Shown: positions 1 through 7,142, counted from the first letter of the stretch. The stretch: DNA of 19,808 bases from an uncultured Collinsella sp. (GCA_902495155.1 CABUWD010000022.1:1-19808), one strand, 5' to 3'. The notes: generated by a model from the sequence alone, not told the origin. Translations and numbers: made by a program.

Positions 1-42
1 GACGCGCGCGTAACGACTCGTCTAATATATCCCTTGCGCGAT

Positions 43-119
43 GGACCTGTAGCTCAGTTGGTTAGAGCGTCCGGCTGATAACCGGGAGGTCACAAGTTCG
101 AATCTTGTCAGGTCCACCA
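43..119 (+). tRNA. tRNA-Ile (anticodon GAT), CCA encoded
   Basis: A full cloverleaf can be folded. The acceptor arms GGACCTG and CAGGTCC pair over seven bases. The anticodon loop CTGATAA gives anticodon GAT, and the T arm is ACAAG-TTCGAAT-CTTGT. Discriminator A116 is followed by a genomically encoded CCA (117-119). A -10-like TAATAT lies at 23-28, but any -35 would fall at or beyond the window edge. The gene is not flanked by rRNA in the visible sequence and is followed directly by its own terminator, so it seems to be the last or only gene of its transcript. It decodes AUC/AUU isoleucine codons. Confidence 0.97.
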
Positions 120-132
120 TCAAAACGTTAAG

Positions 133-163
133 AGCCCTGGGGTATTGCCTCGGGGCTTTTTTC
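133..163 (+). terminator. Rho-independent terminator after tRNA-Ile
   Basis: A stem of about ten pairs (133-142 with 148-157, including T-G wobbles) closes a five-base loop TATTG. It is followed by a run of six T (157-162). It lies 14 bases after the tRNA CCA end, so it ends the tRNA transcript. Confidence 0.88.
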
Positions 164-216
164 TTATCCAACAAAAGTAGTCAAAATAGCCCCGTCCCAA
201 ATTAACTGCTTTGATT

Positions 217-246
217 TTGTGTGCTGTGCGAAAGATTGGGTAGTAT
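217..246 (+). promoter_or_regulatory. Candidate promoter for the DUF151 cluster
   Basis: A -35-like TTGTGT (217-222) and a -10-like TAGTAT (241-246) are separated by 18 bases in an AT-rich stretch. The element lies about 57 bases before the start codon at 304. Both hexamers deviate from consensus, so this is only the best local candidate. Confidence 0.35.
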
Positions 247-303
247 AGCTATTCAATGCGGCGACCCTGCCGTGTGTTAACCGCTACGTACCGGAGGTGT
301 TCC

Positions 304-804
304 ATGGTTCGTGTCGACATAGAGACCATCGTCATGGCCGCCGGTCCCGTGCCATCGCTTATCGTGCTTCGTGAGCGCTGCGGCAAGTCGGATTCGACGG
401 CGCCCTTGCGTTCGCTTTCCATTCAGACCGGCTCGTTTGAGGCCGCGGCCATTAGCCGTGGTATCGATAGCGGTCGCGCCGAACGCCCGATAACGCATGA
501 CCTGCTGCTTGACACTGTCGATGCCCTGGGCGCCAAGCTCGAGCGCATCGAGATCGTTCGTGCCGAGCCGCCGGTGTTCTATGCGACGGTTGTCGTGCTG
601 GCCGATGGCAGCGAGCATAGGATCGATGCACGTCCGAGCGACGCCATCGCCCTTGCCGTACGCAGCAATGCCCCCATGTTTGTGGAGGACGACATCATGA
701 ACCGCCTGGGTACCATTTCTGCCCATGCCGAGGAAGTCGACGACGAGCAGGAGTTCGAGAAGTTCGACGAGTTCGTCCATACGCTCTCCCCCGATGATTT
801 CTAA
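304..804 (+). CDS. Bifunctional nuclease family (DUF151) protein
   Basis: A 166-residue protein of the DUF151 / bifunctional nuclease family, whose plant and Thermotoga members are reported as, or structurally inferred to be, nucleases. The hallmark block lies at residues 91-131: VFYATVVV, then DGSEHRIDARPSDAIALA, then APMFVEDDI. The C-terminal 25 residues are strongly acidic. The start at 304 is chosen because GGAGG (293-297) is spaced six bases from it. An in-frame ATG at 256 has no ribosome binding site and would add 16 residues unlike the family. The stop lies 30 bases before the next chosen start, and three same-strand genes follow one another closely, so an operon is likely. In actinobacteria such genes are often single and of unknown role; the exact substrate here cannot be told. 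Confidence 0.88.
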   Translation: MVRVDIETIVMAAGPVPSLIVLRERCGKSDSTAPLRSLSIQTGSFEAAAISRGIDSGRAERPITHDLLLDTVDALGAKLERIEIVRAEPPVFYATVVVLADGSEHRIDARPSDAIALAVRSNAPMFVEDDIMNRLGTISAHAEEVDDEQEFEKFDEFVHTLSPDDF

Positions 805-834
805 ATGTCTGGCACGCGAGCGGAGAGGTCGCTG

Positions 835-1191
835 ATGGGTACCCGCGTATCGGCTGAAGCGGCCGCCATCTCGCGTGAAGCCCAAATGCGCTCGGAGGCA
901 TCCGAGGCAGCTCGCATCGCCTATGTGACGCAGGCCCGCACGCTTCGCGAACGCCGCGGCTCCTATATCAAGATGGTTATCATCTCCGCCCTTGTCGCAG
1001 TAATCTGTTCTCGTCTTCGTGGTACAGTTGGTGCGCTTGGGTTTTCGATTTCAACAGGCTTGGTAATCTGGGGTGTGGTCGATGCAGTAATGCTGACCAA
1101 CCAGATCAAGGTACTCGACAAGCGTGCGATGGACATGATGCGCGCCCGCGATGCCGCTGCTAAGATCGCCGCCGAGGCACAAGAACTGTAG
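835..1191 (+). CDS. Small membrane protein, two predicted helices, unknown function
   Basis: A 118-residue protein I do not recognise. Residues 1-45 are alanine- and charge-rich and probably helical. Two hydrophobic segments follow at about 46-60 and 66-88. The tail (89-118) is again alanine-rich with mixed charge and could form a short coiled coil. The start at 835 is supported by GGAGAGG at 822-828. An alternative ATG at 805, directly after the upstream stop, would add ten residues but has no clear ribosome binding site. The closeness to the DUF151 gene suggests co-transcription. The central part, near 1000-1050, is slightly less GC-rich than its surroundings. No enzymatic motif is visible. 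Confidence 0.72.
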   Translation: MGTRVSAEAAAISREAQMRSEASEAARIAYVTQARTLRERRGSYIKMVIISALVAVICSRLRGTVGALGFSISTGLVIWGVVDAVMLTNQIKVLDKRAMDMMRARDAAAKIAAEAQEL

Positions 1192-1221
1192 CGACGCCAG
1201 ACTCGATGGGAAGGTCTAAAG

Positions 1222-1671
1222 ATGGCACAGGATATGCAGGACGCCGGTAACGTCTCCGCCGAGCTCGACGCCATGGTGTGTGACCTGATTGGCGCGTTCT
1301 TGGACGACCTTGCCGCCGGCGAGAATCCGGGCGTAGTTGTGGCGATCGAGGACGCTGCTTCCAACCGCTATCTGGCGGCACTCGACGAGGACGGCGAGGA
1401 GGCATGCCTGGAGGCTGCCACCAACTTTATCTCCGAGCACAAGATGGGTCTTAAGGATGAAGGCCTGGGCCGCATCGCCCGCTATGCCATCGGCTACACC
1501 GGCTGCGTCGAGATTGACGGCGGCTATCACGACGCTCTGCTCGTGAGCTTCTTTGAGACGACGCTCGAGAGCGGCTTTTCAGCATATGTGCTGTATGAGG
1601 GCATGGGCGCCGGCGATGGTTTTATGTGGAGCGACCCTGAACCTGCAGGTGAGGAAACCCCTCTCATCTAA
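1222..1671 (+). CDS. Unknown acidic protein, third gene of the DUF151 cluster
   Basis: A 149-residue soluble, strongly acidic protein with no signal peptide or membrane helix. GGGAAGG at 1208-1214 is spaced seven bases from the ATG. The middle (residues about 38-110) alternates short hydrophobic strands and helices, with a glycine-rich stretch RIARYAIGYTGCVEIDGGYH. The C-terminal part (DALLVSFFETT...AYVLYEGMG) looks like a beta-sheet core. It starts 30 bases after the small membrane protein, so it probably belongs to the same transcript. Codon use matches that of the neighbours, which supports a real gene. I cannot assign a family. Confidence 0.78.
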   Translation: MAQDMQDAGNVSAELDAMVCDLIGAFLDDLAAGENPGVVVAIEDAASNRYLAALDEDGEEACLEAATNFISEHKMGLKDEGLGRIARYAIGYTGCVEIDGGYHDALLVSFFETTLESGFSAYVLYEGMGAGDGFMWSDPEPAGEETPLI

Positions 1672-1788
1672 AATCGCTAAAATAAACGAGTTTTCGGTAA
1701 AAGGCTCAATATTCCCGCCGAGCGTTGTGTTGCTGGGCGGGCCGCATACGCGTGCCGTTTGTATATGGATAGAAGATAGGGGAACTAC

Positions 1789-3627
<1,839 letters not shown>

Positions 3628-3654
3628 GCGCTGGGGCTTATAACCGCCAATAAG

Positions 3655-3689
3655 AAAGGGCGTCGACCGCAATGGTCGGCGCCCTTTTT
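3655..3689. terminator. Bidirectional terminator between typA and the convergent gene
   Basis: A 14-pair stem (3655-3668 with 3674-3687, one T-G wobble) with loop GCAAT is followed by T residues on the + strand. On the minus strand the complement ends in TTTCTTATT. It lies between convergent genes typA and the bactofilin-like gene, so it can serve both. Confidence 0.88.
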
Positions 3690-3719
3690 GGTGCCATGGG
3701 GTCGGGTTGCTTTGCACCA

Positions 3720-3746
3720 CCACAAAGGTGCCTGGCCCTTTTGTGG
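3720..3746. repeat. Imperfect intergenic palindrome
   Basis: CCACAAA (3720-3726) pairs with TTTGTGG (3740-3746), and the inner GG pairs with CC around a bulged T. It lies just past the end of the minus-strand gene and has no T run of its own. It may be an extragenic palindromic element or an accessory hairpin to the terminator next to it. Confidence 0.35.
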
Positions 3747-3755
3747 CGGTTGCGG

Positions 3756-4901
3756 CTAGGCGGTGGGGAGTCCTGGCGTGTTGGCGGCCTGCTGCGGCTT
3801 GAGGTGGGCGTTGCGCCAGATGATTTGGATAACGTAGCCGAGCATGAAGACAAAGGCCACGCCGCTGATGAAGCCGCCGATGAGGGGAAGTCCTGTGAGG
3901 GCGCCTGCGGCGATACCACCGACGGCGGCCATAGCGTAGCGGTTCTGGTTATGTCCGACCATGCGAGCGATCGCGCAGCCCGCAAAAGCGGTGGAGACCA
4001 GCGCGACGCCGATCACGGCGCACATGAGGGCTCCGGCAAGCGACAGGCCAGCGATAGAGATAATCAGCAGCAGGATGGTGGGGACGACAGCAATCGTGCC
4101 CAGAAGACCGCTGACCCACAGGGGCGTGGGGCGCTGGCGGAGCATGCCGGCGGCGCTGGCGGTCGCACGCGGAAAGACGAGCTCGAGCAACAGGGCGATA
4201 AAGCAGGTCGACAGGGCAGCGGTCACGATGCCGCCGATGACATCGTTAAGGGTGGAAGTATCTTCGTTCTCGGTGCGGTCGATCTTGAGCGCGCCGACCT
4301 CGGCTCCTGCGGCGCGCTCGGGGTTCTCGGAAACATGCGCGTTCACGGTGCCGGTAATGCGGGCATTCTTGCCCAAGACGAGCTTATCGGCCCAAACCTC
4401 GACATCGCCGTCGACGGTGCCATCGATGGTCACGGTGTCGCCCGCGAGTGCTGCCGACTTGGCGGAGCCGCGCAGGGCAACTGTCTCGCCCATCGCGTAA
4501 AAACAGTTGGCGGCGCTACCGGTGTTGAGCACGACATGCTGACCGGCTACCGTCACGCTGCCATCGATTGCGGTTTTGGAGATATCGATGGTGCGCGCCG
4601 CCAGGCGGACGGCTCCGCCTACGGTGCAGTCGCGAATCGACAAGCTCTCGCCCGCCGCGATAATATCGCGGCCGATGGAGGCGTCGTCTAGGTTAAGGCT
4701 TTGGCCGGCCCAGTACAGGTCGCCTTCGACGCCAGACGGATTTGAGTCAACTTCGGTTGCGAGCACGTTGCCCGCGGTGTCTGTGCCGGCGAACGACGTC
4801 GTGGGAAGTACGGTCAGCGCAAGCGCAATCAGTGCGAATAGAAGGGCGATATGGACCCGCGCTTTGCGGCGCCTGGTCGACGGTTTTAGGTTGCAAGGCA
4901 T
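3756..4901 (-). CDS. Exported bactofilin-like (polymer-forming) protein with C-terminal membrane helices
   Basis: A 381-residue protein. A basic N-terminus and hydrophobic stretch (about 14-36, ending TSFAG) form a likely signal peptide. Residues about 50-190 repeat the short GDL/GDI/GGAV/GSV/GDVEV pattern of a right-handed beta helix like the bactofilin / polymer-forming domain. After an acidic linker (191-220), four or five hydrophobic segments follow at about 222-243, 262-289, 290-315 and 325-362. The start at 4901 (minus) is chosen because AAGGA lies seven bases before it. An in-frame ATG at 4949 has no such site and would break the signal peptide. The beta helix is therefore predicted outside the membrane, unlike classical cytoplasmic bactofilins. 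Role unknown; an envelope-organising function is an inference. Confidence 0.82.
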   Translation of the reverse strand: MPCNLKPSTRRRKARVHIALLFALIALALTVLPTTSFAGTDTAGNVLATEVDSNPSGVEGDLYWAGQSLNLDDASIGRDIIAAGESLSIRDCTVGGAVRLAARTIDISKTAIDGSVTVAGQHVVLNTGSAANCFYAMGETVALRGSAKSAALAGDTVTIDGTVDGDVEVWADKLVLGKNARITGTVNAHVSENPERAAGAEVGALKIDRTENEDTSTLNDVIGGIVTAALSTCFIALLLELVFPRATASAAGMLRQRPTPLWVSGLLGTIAVVPTILLLIISIAGLSLAGALMCAVIGVALVSTAFAGCAIARMVGHNQNRYAMAAVGGIAAGALTGLPLIGGFISGVAFVFMLGYVIQIIWRNAHLKPQQAANTPGLPTA

Positions 4902-4913
4902 AGTGAATCCTTC

Positions 4914-4938
4914 GTTAGATACTCGGCATATATCTAAC
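4914..4938. promoter_or_regulatory. Palindrome just upstream of the bactofilin-like gene
   Basis: A perfect 8-bp inverted repeat, GTTAGATA (4914-4921) and TATCTAAC (4931-4938), is separated by nine bases. It lies 13 bases before the start codon of the minus-strand gene. It could be a repressor site or a leader hairpin next to the ribosome binding site. Nothing in the sequence decides between these. Confidence 0.45.
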
Positions 4939-5007
4939 AGGGTACCCAACGTGCGCGCGCTCTAAAAGAACCTCTCGGTTGCATTTCGAAGGGTCGTGCC
5001 GCGCTGT

Positions 5008-5697
5008 CTACTTTTTGCGATGCAAGAAGCGCGCGATGTCTTCCTCGGTGGGGCTTTTGATGTCAAAGCGCAGCGAGAGCCAGCGCAGGCCCATGGTCAC
5101 GACAACGCATACGACTAACGCGGCGACATTGCTCATAATGCCGCTCATAACGAGACACACATAGCTTGTCGATCCGGCGATGGCGGCGATGGCATAAAAG
5201 TTAGTACGTTGGAAAATGCCCGGAACCACGCCCATAAAGCCGTCGCGCAACATGCCGCCACCCACCGCGGTGAAAAAGCCCATCATGATGCATACGGCCG
5301 GCGCAAAGCCATAAACCAGTGCTTTGTCCGCTCCGGTGGCGGCGTAGATGCCGACCGAGATGATGTCGAGCAATGGGATGAGTTTCTCGGGTTTATCGAC
5401 GATTGCCGGGAAGATGTAGATGATGGCCGCCGTGGCGATGGAGAGCGGCAGCGCCATTGGCTGGTTGAGGATGTAGACGTTGCCCACTTGCAGCGTCATG
5501 TCGCGTAAAAGACCGCCGCCCAGACCGCAGACCACCGCGAGCGCGACCGCGCCCACCAGGTCAAGCTTATGTTCGCGCGCGACCAGCACGCCCGAGATCG
5601 ATGCAGCGACAACGGCGAACATCTCGAGCCAAAATGGGATAGCGACCATGGCATCCGAGGCATGTGAGGTAACGGTTATAGCGGCGACGACGGGCAA
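5008..5697 (-). CDS. TRIC / UPF0126 family membrane channel protein
   Basis: A membrane protein of the UPF0126 (YicG/YadS-like) family, bacterial homologues of trimeric intracellular cation channels. It shows the internal duplication of three-helix units, each with the glycine-rich signature: GLGGGLLRD at about 58-66 and AVGGGMLRD at about 144-152. About seven hydrophobic segments are visible, and the tail is charged (KSPTEEDIARFLHRKK). I chose the TTG at 5697 (229 residues) because AAAGGA lies seven bases before it. The ATG at 5649 would give 213 residues and still keep the first helix, so the start is uncertain. The gene sits 106 bases upstream of the bactofilin-like gene on the same strand. 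Substrate unknown; some family members have been linked to potassium or to small metabolites such as glycine. Confidence 0.87.
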   Translation of the reverse strand: MPVVAAITVTSHASDAMVAIPFWLEMFAVVAASISGVLVAREHKLDLVGAVALAVVCGLGGGLLRDMTLQVGNVYILNQPMALPLSIATAAIIYIFPAIVDKPEKLIPLLDIISVGIYAATGADKALVYGFAPAVCIMMGFFTAVGGGMLRDGFMGVVPGIFQRTNFYAIAAIAGSTSYVCLVMSGIMSNVAALVVCVVVTMGLRWLSLRFDIKSPTEEDIARFLHRKK

Positions 5698-5738
5698 GAT
5701 GGAGTCCTTTGAGTTGCGGGTTTGGACAATGCCCGTAC

Positions 5739-5744
5739 ATAGTA
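5739..5744 (-). promoter_or_regulatory. Candidate -10 for the TRIC-family gene
   Basis: TACTAT on the minus strand lies about 40 bases before the TTG start. No good -35 is seen at 16-18 bases. The hexamer overlaps one copy of the GTACATGTT motif (5742-5750), so a factor binding that motif could block it. Low confidence without a mapped transcript start. Confidence 0.3.
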
Positions 5745-5811
5745 CATGTTCGGCGCCGATTGCGACCCTATTGCTCGGCAAACGGTCGGGACTGGGTACG
5801 GTCATAAGTTC

Positions 5812-5878
5812 CAAACATGTACATCAGCCTCCAAAGATGTCGAAAAATGTCGTTTTTGGAGGGTGATGTACATGTTTG
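5812..5878. repeat. 67-nt near-perfect palindrome
   Basis: The outer arms 5812-5826 and 5864-5878 pair perfectly over 15 bases. After one G-G mismatch, 5828-5835 pairs with 5855-5862 over eight bases. Weaker pairing with wobbles continues towards a loop of five A (5843-5847). Each outer arm carries the 9-mer GTACATGTT (5868-5876, and reversed at 5814-5822). The right arm also contains GGAGGG and the ATG at 5872, so folding of the RNA would hide a ribosome binding site. Confidence 0.9.
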
Positions 5879-6075
5879 AGATTCGAGTCGAGATCGACCG
5901 CGATGGGGGCGTGGCTGAATTGGAGGGATGTCCAAATTTTGAGCTTTGCTCAAAATTTATCCGGTCGGCTTACGCCGACCGCGCTGCGCTAAAAACGCGC
6001 CGCTGGCGCGTTTTCTTTACGCTCCGCGCCCTGGCGGGTTCGAATCCCTCCTCCTCCGCCGTATTTGCTTGTTAG
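5872..6075 (+). CDS. Short ORF fused into a structured tRNA-like repeat (possible gene remnant)
   Basis: A 67-codon ORF. ATG at 5872 is preceded by GGAGGG (5858-5863) at a workable distance of eight bases. Residues 1-20 (MFEIRVEIDRDGGVAELEGC) look protein-like. From about residue 21 the frame reads through three perfect hairpins, then through a copy of a tRNA-Ser 3' end that gives SNPSSSA, a typical artefact of translating tRNA. The simplest reading is that the beginning of a gene was cut off by the arrival of the repeat. The alternative is that no protein is made and the ribosome site is chance. No family can be assigned. Confidence 0.3.
   Translation: MFEIRVEIDRDGGVAELEGCPNFELCSKFIRSAYADRAALKTRRWRVFFTLRALAGSNPSSSAVFAC
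5934..6014. repeat. Array of three tandem perfect hairpins
   Basis: Hairpin 1: 5934-5944 pairs with 5948-5958, 11 bp, loop TTT. Hairpin 2: 5962-5969 pairs with 5974-5981, 8 bp, loop TTAC. Hairpin 3: 5992-6001 pairs with 6005-6014, 10 bp, loop GCT, with A residues before and T residues after it, so it could end transcription in both directions. All three stems are perfect, and the array leads directly into the tRNA-Ser 3'-end copy. It resembles a repetitive extragenic palindrome cluster. Confidence 0.85.
6036..6060 (+). repeat. Inverted 25-bp copy of the tRNA-Ser(CGA) 3' end
   Basis: Bases 6036-6060 are identical to the T loop and acceptor 3' half of tRNA-Ser(CGA), which lies on the opposite strand at 6126-6150. 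The copy lacks the final A of CCA. The T-stem base just before the identity is changed (C instead of A), so it would not pair. I cannot find a matching anticodon arm before it. It is thus a tRNA fragment: an old attachment-site duplication or a pseudo-tRNA. Confidence 0.85.
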
Positions 6076-6081
6076 GGACTC

Positions 6082-6113
6082 AAAACAAAAAAGCTCCCAT
6101 TCCCGGGAGCTTT
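6082..6113 (-). terminator. Terminator after tRNA-Ser(CGA)
   Basis: A nine-pair perfect stem (6090-6098 with 6105-6113) with loop ATTCCC is followed on the minus strand by TTTTTTGTTTTG. It lies 11 bases past the tRNA CCA end. Confidence 0.88.
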
Positions 6114-6124
6114 CTCAACCAAAA

Positions 6125-6215
6125 TGGCGGAGGAGGAGGGATTCGAACCCTCGTGACCTTATACAGGCCAAACGGTTTTCGAGACCGCCGCATTCAACCA
6201 CTCTGCCACCCCTCC
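6125..6215 (-). tRNA. tRNA-Ser (anticodon CGA), CCA encoded
   Basis: A class II tRNA of 91 bases with a long variable arm. The acceptor GGAGGGG pairs with CTCCTCC (one G-T wobble), the discriminator is G, and CCA is encoded. The anticodon stem is GCGGT/ACCGT with loop CTCGAAA, giving CGA, which reads UCG. The T arm is GAGGG-TTCGAAT-CCCTC. It lies 48 bases after tRNA-Ser(GGA) on the same strand. No promoter can be fitted in the gap, which is filled by a terminator-like hairpin, so it probably depends on read-through from the upstream tRNA. Confidence 0.97.
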
Positions 6216-6222
6216 GCGTGGG

Positions 6223-6254
6223 GTAAAAACAAAGCAGGCTCGAAGGCCTGCTTT
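6223..6254 (-). terminator. Terminator-like hairpin between the two tRNA-Ser genes
   Basis: A perfect nine-pair stem (6231-6239 with 6246-6254), loop TCGAAG, is followed on the minus strand by GTTTTTAC. It lies after tRNA-Ser(GGA) and before tRNA-Ser(CGA). It may terminate only partly, lowering the amount of the rarer tRNA, or guide processing. Confidence 0.75.
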
Positions 6255-6263
6255 GGAATTAAC

Positions 6264-6354
6264 TGGCGGAGAGTCAGGGATTTGAACCCTGGAGACGCTT
6301 TTGACGCCTACACGATTTCCAATCGTGCTCCTTCGGCCACTCGGACAACTCTCC
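6264..6354 (-). tRNA. tRNA-Ser (anticodon GGA), CCA encoded
   Basis: A class II tRNA of 91 bases. The acceptor GGAGAGT pairs perfectly with ACTCTCC, the discriminator is G, and CCA is encoded. The anticodon stem CACGA/TCGTG encloses TTGGAAA, giving GGA, which reads UCC/UCU. The long variable arm pairs GGCGTC with GACGCC-type bases around AAAA-type loops. The T arm is CAGGG-TTCAAAT-CCCTG. A near-consensus promoter lies directly upstream (6371-6399). Confidence 0.97.
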
Positions 6355-6370
6355 GTTAAATGCGAAAGTC

Positions 6371-6399
6371 AGTATACACGAGGAATCGCAAAGTGCAAA
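6371..6399 (-). promoter_or_regulatory. Promoter of the tRNA-Ser pair
   Basis: On the minus strand, -35 TTTGCA (6394-6399) and -10 TATACT (6371-6376) are separated by exactly 17 bases. Transcription would start about ten bases before the tRNA-Ser(GGA) 5' end. This is one of the best sigma-70-type matches in the window. Confidence 0.8.
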
Positions 6400-6748
6400 C
6401 AGAAAAGTTGGCATTTTTTGAAACGCTTGGCTTCGTGACGGGATCTAGGAGGCCAAAAATGGGCTCTGACCAGCAGGGTTGCACACGGCAAATTGTTCAA
6501 AATGAGTATTTATAAACGACGTGGCGGCAATTTTAAAAATCTTTGAACGGTGTTGTGAACCACTGGTATGCATTTCGCGACCACAGCCTTGCAATTGCTG
6601 ACCTGCGGTTTGATTTGGTTTGTCCCCGCAGCGCCGTATCTTGTCCACAGATTCGTCAAGCATTTGGTCAGCATTTGGTTGGAATGCGCATGAAACACCG
6701 TGCGAGCATGGACATATGTGGAGGTCATGAGGTTGTAGCTGCATATTC
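6400..6748. other. Gene-free stretch between the divergent tRNA and rpsF promoters
   Basis: About 350 bases with no convincing gene. A 126-codon minus-strand frame (6445-6825) spans the rpsF promoter and leader, so I regard it as chance. The stretch is AT-richer than the surroundings near 6495-6545. It holds a direct repeat of AGCATTTGGT (6659-6668 and 6670-6679) and one actinobacterial-type DnaA-box match, TTGTCCACA (6641-6649). A small RNA or a long 5' region cannot be excluded. Confidence 0.5.
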
Positions 6749-6777
6749 TTGCAGCCTAGGAGGTTGAAAGATATTAT
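6749..6777 (+). promoter_or_regulatory. Promoter of the rpsF-ssb-rpsR-rplI operon
   Basis: -35 TTGCAG (6749-6754) and -10 TATTAT (6772-6777) are separated by 17 bases. The predicted start near 6784 gives a leader of about 65 bases that begins just before the hairpin at 6794-6822. Confidence 0.75.
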
Positions 6778-6793
6778 TACCAAGTCTTTTCCT

Positions 6794-6843
6794 GCTTCAG
6801 GCGCACCTTCACGACCTGAAGCCACATTTGCCCAGAGGAGGTG
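6794..6843 (+). promoter_or_regulatory. rpsF leader hairpin with loop complementary to the Shine-Dalgarno
   Basis: A perfect 8-bp stem (GCTTCAGG 6794-6801 with CCTGAAGC 6815-6822) closes a 13-base loop. Loop bases CACCTTC (6804-6810) can pair with GGAGGTG (6837-6843), the Shine-Dalgarno of rpsF, over seven bases with one wobble. This pseudoknot would block translation initiation. rpsF leaders in other bacteria bind the S6:S18 complex, but the CCG-bulge signature of that motif is not evident here. Function is inferred. Confidence 0.55.
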
Positions 6844-6848
6844 ACAAT

Positions 6849-7142
6849 ATGAAGGCTTATGAACTGCTGTTCTTTGTTGACCCGTCGCTCGACCCCGAGA
6901 CTCGTCTCGCTGTTATGAAGCGTATCGATACCACGATCGCTGAGGGCGCTGGCAAGGTCGACTCCGTTGACGAGTGGGGCAAGCGCAAGCTCGCCTACGA
7001 GATCAACGACCTCACCGATGGTGACTACACCCTCATCAACTTCCACGCAGATCCTACCCAGATCGCCGAGCTTGATCGCGTCCTGCGCATCACCGACGCT
7101 GTGGTCCGCCACATGATCGTCCGTCGCGACGACCAGGAGTAA
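6849..7142 (+). CDS. rpsF: 30S ribosomal protein S6
   Basis: A 97-residue protein matching bS6 from end to end: MKAYELLFFVDPSL, WGKRKLAYEI at about 63-72, and the C-terminal strand AELDRVLRITDAVVRHMIV. It binds the 30S platform together with S18. The start at 6849 has a full AGGAGGTG (6836-6843) five bases before it. An upstream in-frame TTG at 6828 overlaps the Shine-Dalgarno region and can be excluded. It is the first gene of the rpsF-ssb-rpsR-rplI operon and may be under translational feedback through the leader hairpin. Confidence 0.97.
   Translation: MKAYELLFFVDPSLDPETRLAVMKRIDTTIAEGAGKVDSVDEWGKRKLAYEINDLTDGDYTLINFHADPTQIAELDRVLRITDAVVRHMIVRRDDQE

Noticed and set aside
5909..6063. A complete interrupted tRNA-Ser on the + strand
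   Set aside because: The 3' half matches tRNA-Ser, and a 5' stretch resembles a D-arm start, but no anticodon arm is found, the T stem has a mismatch, and the middle is three unrelated hairpins.
5946..6359. 137-codon + strand ORF across the tRNA region
   Set aside because: It is translation through two tRNA genes in antisense and the hairpin array; phrases such as GFESLLLR and GGIRTLV are typical tRNA artefacts.
6641..6649. DnaA box suggesting an origin near dnaB
   Set aside because: Only one exact box is seen and no cluster, so an origin is not supported.
6659..6679. Direct repeat AGCATTTGGT as iteron-like element
   Set aside because: Only two copies, short, and not linked to any replication gene motif; probably chance.
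6445..6825. 126-codon minus-strand ORF before rpsF
   Set aside because: It covers the rpsF promoter and leader, has no convincing ribosome binding site and no recognisable fold.
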